Below are positions 1 to 5,153 of a DNA stretch of 5,153 bases, piece by piece. The notes below the pieces were generated by a model. The model was not told where the DNA came from. It searched no databases and saw only the letters and a program-made list of their open reading frames with translations. The number at the start of each line of letters is the position of its first letter. Position 1 is the first letter of the stretch. This DNA comes from Gemmatimonadaceae bacterium. Its GTDB lineage: Bacteria; Gemmatimonadota; Gemmatimonadetes; Gemmatimonadales; Gemmatimonadaceae. The stretch spans positions 1 through 5,153 of the forward strand of contig JACMOE010000665.1 in the NCBI GenBank assembly GCA_014378185.1, read 5' to 3'. A program made the position numbers and the translations under genes.

Positions 1-1
1 T

Positions 2-202
2 GGAACGTCGGCGGTGCTGCTGGGCTGGAGGCTGGCGACGATCGATGTCGACCTCGCCATGCGCCCGGATGACGATGCGTTGCTCCGTGCCATACCCGCG
101 GTGAAGGAGGAGCTGGATATCAACGTCGAACTGGCCTCGCCCGCCGACTTCATTCCATTACCGCTGGGTTGGGAAGATCGCAGTCCGTTGATCGCGAAAC
201 GA
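2..202 (+). pseudogene. Fragment of DUF6036-like nucleotidyltransferase (5' end outside window, C-terminal half missing)
   Basis: The frame is open from base 2, so the true start lies upstream of the window. The first 66 visible residues resemble the core of the DUF6036-type nucleotidyltransferase-fold proteins, often found as antitoxin-like or orphan accessory genes. They contain a G-T-S-A-V-L-L-G-W-R block, then T-I-D-V-D-L with the paired aspartates expected to bind metal (bases 44-52), then a block like L-L-R-A-I-P, an I-N-V-E-L-A-S-P block, and G-W-E-D-R-S-P-L-I-A-K ending near base 199. In intact members, as I recall them, this is followed by a segment with H-Y-D and A-Q-A-L-A-K motifs. 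Nothing like that follows here in any frame. The open frame continues to a stop at 359-361, but the residues after about base 200 look random and overlap the next gene. I read it as a truncated remnant. The family assignment is from memory of motifs, and an intact but divergent protein is not excluded. Confidence 0.5.
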
Positions 203-203
203 T

Positions 204-296
204 TTGTCGCCAGTGACGCCCGCGTGGCTTCGGATCGACGCCACATGGGGGTCGCTACGATCCAACCCGCGCTTTCAGCAGCTCATCGCTCATTAG
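204..296 (+). pseudogene. C-terminal remnant of a TPR / serine-threonine protein kinase-type protein
   Basis: In the third forward frame, bases 204-296 encode a short tail reading L-S-P-V-T-P-A-W-L-R-I-D, then W-G-S-L-R, then N-P-R-F-Q-Q-L-I-A-H, closed by TAG at 294-296. A pattern of the kind 'TPAWLRIDPxWxPLRxxPRFxxL' is the usual last segment of large TPR-containing serine/threonine kinases and related regulators in Gemmatimonadota and Acidobacteriota. This frame is closed on its left by a TGA at 189-191, so no kinase or TPR body precedes it. The piece therefore seems to be the leftover 3' end of a gene whose body was lost or displaced. It begins almost exactly where similarity of the preceding nucleotidyltransferase fragment ends, in another frame. 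It is unlikely to be expressed as a protein of its own. Confidence 0.55.
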
Positions 297-345
297 CCAC
301 GCTACGCGCTCGCGCGACCCGCCCTCCCTCACCGCACACTCATCC

Positions 346-1773
346 ATGCGCCGCTACATAACACTGCTCGCTCCGTTGATCGCGATCTCCACCGCCGGCG
401 CGCAGTCCGTCAGTCCGCTCCCGCCGGAGTACCAGCGCCTCGCCGCCGACGTCCTCACCGAGGCGGTGAACACCAACACCACGGCGTCGTCCGGCAGCAC
501 CACGGTGCTGGCGCGCAAGCTCAAGGTGCGCCTGCTCGCCGCCGGCTACCCTGCCAGCGACATCCACATCGTCGGATCCGACCCGAAGAACCAGAACCTC
601 ATCGTCCGGCTTCGCGGGCGCGCCACCGGCAAGAAGCCGATCCTCCTCGCCGCACATCTCGACGTCGTCGAGGCGAACAAGGCCGACTGGACGCATGACC
701 CCTTCGTCCTGCGCCGCGAGAACGGCTTCTTCCTCGGCCGCGGCGCGGAGGACGACAAGTCGGGTGTCACGGTCCTCATCACGAACCTCATCCGCTGGCG
801 TCGCGAACGCTGGTCGCCAGATCGCGACATCATCGCCCTCTTCACTGCCGACGAAGAAACCACCGCCCAGAAGGGCATGCGGTGGGTCCTCGCGCACCAG
901 CGACCCCTGATCGATGCCGAGTATGCGCTCAACACGGACGGCGGCGGCGTGGAGTTGGCCAACGGCAAGCCGCGTGCATTCGACGTCGATGCCAGCGAGA
1001 AGGTGTTCGTCACCTTTCAACTCGAAGCCTCGAATCCCGGTGGGCACAGCTCACGCCCGCGACGAGACAACGCGATTTATGCACTGAGCCACGCACTTAC
1101 GCGGCTCGAGGCCCACGCCTTCGCACCGAAGCTCAACGAGGTCACGCGCACCCAGCTGGAACGCTCGGCTGCACTGTATGCTCCTGACACCGCCGCAGAC
1201 ATGCGGCTCATTGCCAGTGGCTATTCCAGCGCGACACCCGGCGCCGACGCACAGGCCGCGATGGCTCGCCTCTCCCGTGACCCGTCGTTCAACGCACTGT
1301 TCCGCACCACCTGCGTGGCGACGATGCTCCAGGGCGGCCATGCCGAGAATGCGCTGCCGCAGCGGGCGCGCGCCACGGTGAATTGCCGGATGTTGCCCAA
1401 CGACCCGCCCGCAGACGTGGAGCGCATCATTCGTGGCGTGGCTGGTGATTCGGTAGCCGTTACCGTGTCCTACCCCCCGGTGCAGAGCGACCCGTCACCG
1501 CTGCGCCCCGAACTGATCGCGCTGTTGGACCGGCTGTCGGCTCGGTACTTTCCCGGTGCTCCGGTGATTCCCGTGATGGCGCTGGGCGCGAGCGACGGCT
1601 TGTACCTTCGCAATGCCGGCATTCCCACCTATTCTCCAAGCGCGATCGCCGAAGTGGATGGCGAGGCAAATGCGCATGGATTGAACGAGAAAGTGCGGGA
1701 GAAGAGCATCCACGACGCCGTGGCGTTCTGGAATGACATGCTGAAGGGCCTGGCGGGCGGCATGACACCGTAG
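346..1773 (+). CDS. Exported M20-family zinc metallopeptidase (M20/M25/M40 type)
   Basis: A 475-residue predicted di-zinc aminoacylase/carboxypeptidase-type hydrolase that cleaves peptides or N-acyl amino acids; the substrate cannot be read from sequence. The N-terminus (M-R-R, a hydrophobic run, then S-T-A-G-A-Q) is a signal peptide with likely cleavage after Ala19, so it acts in the periplasm or outside. Active-site residues are complete: His104 and Asp106 in A-A-H-L-D-V-V, bridging Asp136 in G-R-G-A-E-D-D-K-S-G, general base Glu170 and ligand Glu171 in A-D-E-E, Asp198 in N-T-D-G-G-G, and His444 in N-A-H-G-L-N-E near the C-terminus. The G-G-H-S-S-R-P motif (232-238) marks the inserted dimerisation domain. 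The length is normal for exported M20 proteins. The ATG at 346 is chosen because it gives the complete signal peptide; the bases before it are pyrimidine-rich with no Shine-Dalgarno site. It follows two gene remnants, and a repeat-bearing spacer separates it from the next gene. Confidence 0.93.
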   Translation: MRRYITLLAPLIAISTAGAQSVSPLPPEYQRLAADVLTEAVNTNTTASSGSTTVLARKLKVRLLAAGYPASDIHIVGSDPKNQNLIVRLRGRATGKKPILLAAHLDVVEANKADWTHDPFVLRRENGFFLGRGAEDDKSGVTVLITNLIRWRRERWSPDRDIIALFTADEETTAQKGMRWVLAHQRPLIDAEYALNTDGGGVELANGKPRAFDVDASEKVFVTFQLEASNPGGHSSRPRRDNAIYALSHALTRLEAHAFAPKLNEVTRTQLERSAALYAPDTAADMRLIASGYSSATPGADAQAAMARLSRDPSFNALFRTTCVATMLQGGHAENALPQRARATVNCRMLPNDPPADVERIIRGVAGDSVAVTVSYPPVQSDPSPLRPELIALLDRLSARYFPGAPVIPVMALGASDGLYLRNAGIPTYSPSAIAEVDGEANAHGLNEKVREKSIHDAVAFWNDMLKGLAGGMTP

Positions 1774-1778
1774 CTCGT

Positions 1779-1843
1779 GTCATCCCGAGCAAGCGAAGCG
1801 GTAACGCAGTCATCCTGAGCAAGCGAAGCGCGTCGAAGGATCT
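1779..1843. repeat. Pair of near-identical 22-bp direct repeats, intergenic REP-like element
   Basis: Bases 1779-1800 and 1809-1830 match at 21 of 22 positions (a C/T difference in the TCATCC/TCATCCT region) and are repeated with a 30-bp period. The second copy runs on into CGTCGAAGGATCT (1831-1843), so ATCCT (1812-1816) and AGGAT (1837-1841) form a short inverted pair around it. Elements of the form 'GTCATCCTGAGC...GAAGGATCT' are widespread between genes in several high-GC and soil phyla, and this is recognisably one of them, with the first unit lacking the GGATCT end. The element sits between the stop of the peptidase gene and the start of the dehydrogenase gene. The 98-bp spacer (1774-1871) shows no other clear site; I see neither a T-tract terminator nor a convincing promoter. 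Confidence 0.7.
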
Positions 1844-1871
1844 GCTCTCCTCACCTCTCACACCCCTGCCA

Positions 1872-3953
1872 GTGCATCCACGTTCTTGCCTCGCCTTCCT
1901 CCTGCTGGTTCCGGCAGCGATGTCCGGCGCGCAGTCGACGACAGCACTTCGCAACGCCAACTGGCCCGTGTACGGCGGCAGCGACGACCACACGCACTAC
2001 ACCACGCTCAGCCAGATCACGCCGGCAAACGTCAAGCGGTTGAAGGTCGCGTGGACATTCGACACGCATGACGCATTCGCTGGTTCGGAGATGCAGTCGA
2101 ATCCCATTGTGGTGGACGGCGTGCTCTACGCCACCACGCCCAAGCTCCAGGTGTTCGCGCTCGATGCCGCCAGCGGCAAGCAGCTCTGGCGCTTCGACCC
2201 CAACAACGGCAAGCCGCCAGCGTCGCGCTTTCGGCACCGCGGCGTGGTGGTCACCGGCGACCGGGTGATCTTCAACTATCGCAACCGCCTGTACGCGCTC
2301 GACAAGCGCACCGGCATGCCGATCAAGTCATTCGGCGACAGCGGCTGGGTCGATCTCCGCGCGGGACTCGGCCGGCCGGTGGAAGGGCTATCGGTAGGCG
2401 CCAGCTCGCCCGGCGTGGTATTCGAGGACCTGCTCATCATGGGCAGCACCGTACCGGAGGCCCTGCCGAGTGCACCCGGCGACATCCGTGCCTTCGACGT
2501 GAAGACCGGAGCGTTGCGGTGGAGCTTCCATACTATTCCGCATCCGGGCGAACCCGGCTACGACACGTGGCCGCCTGAAGCATGGAAGATTTCCGGCGGC
2601 GTGAACGCGTGGTCTGGCGTCACCCTGGATGCGAAGCGCGGTCGGGTGTTCGTCGCCACGGGGTCCGCATCGTACGACTTCTATGGGGGCAACCGGCTCG
2701 GCGACAACCTCTTCGCCAACAGCGTCATTGCCCTCGACGCGCGCACCGGCGCGCGCGTGTGGCACTACCAGGTGATCAAGCACGACCTCTGGGATCGCGA
2801 CCTGCCCGCGGCGCCAATGCTCGTGAGCGTCACGCGCAGTGGCAAGCCCGTGGATGCCGTCGCCCAGATCACCAAGACGGGACATGTCTACGTGCTCGAT
2901 CGTGATACCGGCGCGCCGCTGTTTCCTGTTGCCGAGCATCCGATGCCCGCCGCCGTGCTGCCCGGCGACCGCACCGCGCCGACGCAGCACTTTCCCGTAT
3001 CGCCGCCGCCGTTCTCGCGGCAACAGATCACGCGCAACGATCTCACCACGCGCACTCCCGCGGCGCATGCGTCGGCGCTGAAGCTGTTCAACGAGTTCGG
3101 CACGAAGCACCCGTTCGACCCACCGAACGAGAAGGGTACCATCATCTTCCCCGGGGTGGACGGCGGTGGCGAGTGGGGCGGGCCAGCATTCGACCCCGCG
3201 AGTGGCCTGCTGTACGTGAACGCGAACGAGATGGCGTGGTTGCTGAAGCTCGTGCCTCGAAGCGACAAGTCCCTGTATGCGGCCAACTGTGCGAGCTGCC
3301 ACGGCGATAATCGCCGGGGCAATGCGATGGCGCCGAGCCTGGTGGACGTCGGCGCGCGACGCTCGCGCGAACAGTTGTCGCTGATGATTCGTGAGGGCTC
3401 GGGCCGCATGCCGGCGTTCGCGAGTGCGCTCGAAGGCAATGCCATCACAGACCTGGTGAACTTCCTGCTCACCGGCAAGGATGCATCCGTCGCGGCCGGC
3501 CCTGACAAGTTCGGCGTGCCGTATCGCAACGCGTACTTCGACATCTTCCTGGATCACGAGGGCTACCCGGCCATCAAGCCACCCTGGGGCACGTTGAACG
3601 CGATCGACCTCAACAAGGGCACCATCCGCTGGTCGGTGCCGCTTGGTGTCTATCCAAAGTTGGCGGCAAAGGGTCTCACGCGCACGGGCACGGACAACTA
3701 CGGTGGCGCCATCGTCACGGAGAACGGGTTGCTGCTCATCGGCGCGACGACGTACGACAACACGTTCCGCGCGTTCGACAAACGGACGGGCCGAGTGCTG
3801 TGGTCCACGAAGCTGCCAGCGGCGGGCAACGCGACGCCGTCCACGTACATGGTGGATGGCGTGCAGTACATCGTCATAGCCTGCGGCGGAGGAAAGAACG
3901 GTGCGCCGAGTGGCGGGACGTACGTGGCGTTTGCACTGGATGGGGGGCAGTGA
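1872..3953 (+). CDS. Exported PQQ-dependent dehydrogenase with inserted cytochrome c domain (quinohemoprotein)
   Basis: A 693-residue periplasmic quinoprotein that probably oxidises a sugar or alcohol with pyrroloquinoline quinone and passes electrons to its own heme c. After a signal peptide (L-A-F-L-L-L-V-P-A-A-M-S-G-A, cleavage near residue 20) the beta-propeller begins at W-P-V-Y-G-G (31-36). Blade-type repeats A-L-D-A-x-x-G (97-102), A-L-D-K-R-T-G (142-148), F-D-V-K-T-G (208-213), A-L-D-A-R-T-G (287-293) and A-F-D-K-R-T-G (634-640) are visible. H-D-L-W-D-R-D (304-310) should carry the catalytic Asp, and Lys335 in T-K-T-G matches the PQQ-contacting Lys of membrane glucose dehydrogenase. 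Residues about 465-536 form a cytochrome c domain: C-A-S-C-H at 473-477 (bases 3288-3302) with Met513 in G-R-M-P as likely axial ligand. The propeller resumes afterwards (W-G-T-L-N-A-I-D-L, 572-580). GTG at 1872 is the start: it gives a full signal peptide, while the next ATG (1920) would destroy it. No Shine-Dalgarno site is present. The substrate is unknown and no PQQ-synthesis genes are in view. Confidence 0.93.
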   Translation: MHPRSCLAFLLLVPAAMSGAQSTTALRNANWPVYGGSDDHTHYTTLSQITPANVKRLKVAWTFDTHDAFAGSEMQSNPIVVDGVLYATTPKLQVFALDAASGKQLWRFDPNNGKPPASRFRHRGVVVTGDRVIFNYRNRLYALDKRTGMPIKSFGDSGWVDLRAGLGRPVEGLSVGASSPGVVFEDLLIMGSTVPEALPSAPGDIRAFDVKTGALRWSFHTIPHPGEPGYDTWPPEAWKISGGVNAWSGVTLDAKRGRVFVATGSASYDFYGGNRLGDNLFANSVIALDARTGARVWHYQVIKHDLWDRDLPAAPMLVSVTRSGKPVDAVAQITKTGHVYVLDRDTGAPLFPVAEHPMPAAVLPGDRTAPTQHFPVSPPPFSRQQITRNDLTTRTPAAHASALKLFNEFGTKHPFDPPNEKGTIIFPGVDGGGEWGGPAFDPASGLLYVNANEMAWLLKLVPRSDKSLYAANCASCHGDNRRGNAMAPSLVDVGARRSREQLSLMIREGSGRMPAFASALEGNAITDLVNFLLTGKDASVAAGPDKFGVPYRNAYFDIFLDHEGYPAIKPPWGTLNAIDLNKGTIRWSVPLGVYPKLAAKGLTRTGTDNYGGAIVTENGLLLIGATTYDNTFRAFDKRTGRVLWSTKLPAAGNATPSTYMVDGVQYIVIACGGGKNGAPSGGTYVAFALDGGQ

Positions 3954-3957
3954 GCGC

Positions 3958-3981
3958 CGGCATCGAATAGCTCGATGGCCG
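3958..3981 (+). terminator. Small hairpin just after the dehydrogenase gene, possible weak terminator
   Basis: CGG-CATCGA pairs with TCGATG-(G)-CCG around a five-base loop (ATAGC, 3967-3971), giving a nine-pair stem with one bulged G. It begins four bases after the TGA stop. No run of T follows (the next bases are CGACCCGTG), so it does not meet the usual rule for intrinsic termination. It could slow the polymerase, protect the 3' end of the transcript, or be chance in GC-rich DNA. Confidence 0.25.
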
Positions 3982-4014
3982 CGACCCGTGATTCCGATGG
4001 GCCCTGCTCCAACT

Positions 4015-4026
4015 TAGATTGGCGCA
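4015..4026 (+). promoter_or_regulatory. Possible leaderless promoter (TAGATTGG) directly before the small membrane-protein gene
   Basis: TAGATT (4015-4020) resembles a -10 box and TAGATTGG resembles the Bacteroidetes-type TAnnTTTG element. It ends only five bases before the ATG at 4026, so transcription would begin at or very near the start codon and give a leaderless mRNA. The sequence is also locally AT-richer than its surroundings. The only candidate -35 (TTCCGA, 3992-3997) is weak. There is no Shine-Dalgarno site before this ATG, which fits a leaderless start. It would drive the small protein and the coupled symporter. Confidence 0.35.
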
Positions 4027-4151
4027 TGCCCCAGCCCCCCGACGACTCGCCGGACGACGGACGCTTCCGCCAGAACCTCGTCCGCGTCATGAGCGTGGAG
4101 GTCGTAACGCTCCTCCTGCTCTGGTTGCTCCAGCATCGGTACTCCCGCTGA
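4026..4151 (+). CDS. 41-residue single-pass membrane protein, candidate symporter accessory subunit
   Basis: I do not recognise a named family. The protein begins with an acidic, proline-rich stretch (M-P-Q-P-P-D-D-S-P-D-D), then a basic amphipathic piece (F-R-Q-N-L-V-R-V-M), one hydrophobic segment (about residues 22-35, V-M-S-V-E-V-V-T-L-L-L-L-W-L-L) and a short basic tail (Q-H-R-Y-S-R). This is the layout of a single transmembrane helix, although a glutamate (Glu25) lies near its start. Its TGA stop (4149-4151) overlaps the ATG of the sodium symporter as TGATG, so the two are almost certainly translated together. Other SSS transporters are known to have small membrane partners encoded just upstream (for example YjcH, a DUF485 protein, before ActP, and YhdT before PanF), but this one is shorter and has one helix instead of two. 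Reality of the gene is supported by the overlap, the membrane-helix composition and the possible promoter before it; the function is inference. Confidence 0.7.
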   Translation: MPQPPDDSPDDGRFRQNLVRVMSVEVVTLLLLWLLQHRYSR

Positions 4152-5153
4152 TGCGCGCCATGCACCCGCTCAACTGGGTGGTTGTCGGCGCCTGGCTTGC
4201 CTACGTCGCCATCGACGGACTACGGCGAGCCAAGGGCACCAGCAACATCGAGGGCTATTTCCTCGCTGACCGCAACCTCCCATGGTGGGCCGTCGGGCTC
4301 TCCGTGATGGCCACGCAACTTTCCGCGGTCACCATGATCGGTACCACGGGCCAGGGCGCGGTGGACGGCATGCGCTTCGTCCAGTTCTACTTCGGCCTGC
4401 CGCTCGCGATGGTGATCCTCGGCGTCACCCTTGTGCCGTTCCTGCATCGCGCGAAGGTGTTTACCGCCTACGAATTCCTCGAGCGGCGCTTCGACGCAAA
4501 GACCCGCTCACTCACCGCGTTCCTCTTCCTTCTGTCGCGCGGCATGTCGTGCGGCACCATCCTCGCCGCTCCGGCCGTCGTCTTCTCCGCGATCTTCGGC
4601 TGGCCCATCGGCTGGAGTGTGCTCATCATGGGCGTTCCCACGGTCATCTACACGATGATCGGTGGCGTGCAGGCCGTCACCTGGGCGGACGTCAAGCAGA
4701 TGGTGCTCATCGTCGTCGCCATCACCGCGATGGTCACCGTGCTCCTTGTCCGCATTCCGGTGTCACCAGGCGACGCCCTCCACCTCGCCGGTGCCACTGG
4801 CCGCCTGCGCGTGTTCGACTTCAGCTTCAGCCTCAAGAACACGTACACCTTCTGGTCCGGCATGATCGGCGGCACGTTCCTCATGCTGTCGTACTTCGGC
4901 ACGGACCAGAGCCAGGTACAGCGCTACCTCACCGCGCGGTCCGTCAACGAGGCGCGCAGCTCGCTGCTCATCAGCGCGTACTGGAAGATTCCGCTTCAGG
5001 CGGCCATCCTGCTCATCGGCGTGCTGGTGTTCGTGTTCTACCAGTTCGTGGCGCCTCCCCTGCCCTTCAACCCCGTGCAGGAGGCCAAGGTACGCGACGC
5101 GAAACCCGCCGCCCTCGCGTCGCTGCATGCGCGCTACGAAACCGTCGTTGCCA
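4151..5153 (+). CDS. Sodium:solute symporter, SSS (SLC5) family, 3' end outside window
   Basis: The open frame starts at ATG 4151 and runs to the right edge with no stop, giving 334 residues of a protein that usually has 500 or more. It is an inner-membrane transporter coupling Na+ entry to solute uptake; the solute is not identifiable. SSS signatures in order: G-Y-F-L-A-D-R-N-L-P-W-W-A-V-G (35-49) leading into the first core helix, whose M-A-T-Q-L-S-A-V-T lies where Na+ and substrate bind; T-A-Y-E-F-L-E-R-R-F (105-114); the helix-rich F-L-L-S-R-G block (126-131); G-G-V-Q-A-V-T-W-A-D-V-K-Q (171-183); and G-T-D-Q-S-Q-V-Q-R-Y-L-T-A-R (250-263). About eight hydrophobic helices are visible, roughly 6-22, 47-68, 76-98, 121-148, 153-170, 182-201, 235-250 and 272-298. 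A charged loop (about 308-334) is cut by the window end. An ATG at 4160 is an alternative start, but 4151 overlaps the upstream stop and suggests coupling. No Shine-Dalgarno site is seen. Confidence 0.92.
   Translation, partial: MRAMHPLNWVVVGAWLAYVAIDGLRRAKGTSNIEGYFLADRNLPWWAVGLSVMATQLSAVTMIGTTGQGAVDGMRFVQFYFGLPLAMVILGVTLVPFLHRAKVFTAYEFLERRFDAKTRSLTAFLFLLSRGMSCGTILAAPAVVFSAIFGWPIGWSVLIMGVPTVIYTMIGGVQAVTWADVKQMVLIVVAITAMVTVLLVRIPVSPGDALHLAGATGRLRVFDFSFSLKNTYTFWSGMIGGTFLMLSYFGTDQSQVQRYLTARSVNEARSSLLISAYWKIPLQAAILLIGVLVFVFYQFVAPPLPFNPVQEAKVRDAKPAALASLHARYETVVA

Noticed and set aside
273..296. Promoter for the peptidase gene (TTTCAG ... CATTAG)
   Set aside because: The spacing of about 12 bases is wrong, both boxes are poor, and the bases are explained by the kinase-type C-terminal remnant.
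14..361. The open frame 14-361 read as one complete 115-residue gene
   Set aside because: The frame is already open at base 2, family-like sequence stops near 199, the rest is low-information, and the end overlaps the well-supported peptidase start by 16 bases.
340..1047. Long minus-strand open frame opposite the peptidase gene
   Set aside because: It mirrors the codon pattern of a GC-rich gene on the other strand, has no family motif, and the + strand reading has a complete catalytic set.
1779..1843. CRISPR array
   Set aside because: There are only two repeat units with an 8-bp gap, far too short for spacers, and no cas genes are present.
1460..1993. Minus-strand open frame across the intergenic repeat
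   Set aside because: It spans the end of one gene, the spacer and the start of the next. The R-S-F-D-A-L-R-L-L-R-M-T stretch is the translated repeat, a common annotation artefact.
2388..3557. 389-residue minus-strand open frame opposite the dehydrogenase gene
   Set aside because: Its composition is rich in Arg, Ala, Val and His, as expected for an antisense shadow. The + strand carries PQQ repeats and a heme site throughout.
4220..5128. Several short open frames on both strands within 4220-5128
   Set aside because: They all lie inside the symporter coding frame, which has clear SSS motifs from 4151 to the window edge.

Overview
The window looks like a stretch of a high-GC, Gram-negative-type bacterial chromosome, and all supported genes lie on the + strand. 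Several traits suggest Gemmatimonadota or a nearby phylum. These are exported proteins whose signal peptides end in a G-A-Q-S motif, a kinase/TPR-type C-terminal tail, a 'GTCATCCTGAGC...GAAGGATCT' intergenic repeat, and start codons without Shine-Dalgarno sites. The phylum is an inference from style, not a database match.

Layout. Bases 2-296 hold two broken gene pieces in different frames. The first is the N-terminal core of a DUF6036-like nucleotidyltransferase (running in from the left edge, about 2-199). The second is the last ~30 codons of a TPR/serine-threonine-kinase-type protein (about 204-296). Next come three intact genes: an exported M20-family zinc peptidase (346-1773), an exported PQQ-dependent dehydrogenase with a built-in cytochrome c domain (1872-3953), and a 41-residue single-helix membrane protein (4026-4151). 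The last gene, a sodium:solute symporter (SSS family), starts at 4151 and runs off the right edge. The spacer 1774-1871 carries a pair of near-identical 22-bp direct repeats. The spacer 3954-4025 carries a small hairpin and a possible leaderless promoter.

How they fit together. The peptidase and dehydrogenase are both predicted to act in the periplasm, on peptide-like substrates and on sugars or alcohols respectively. The 98-bp repeat-bearing gap makes a tight operon between them unlikely. The small membrane protein and the symporter are a clear translationally coupled pair (TGATG overlap), which suggests that the small protein is a partner of the transporter. That pair, and the two-fragment junction at the left end, are the parts most worth a second look.
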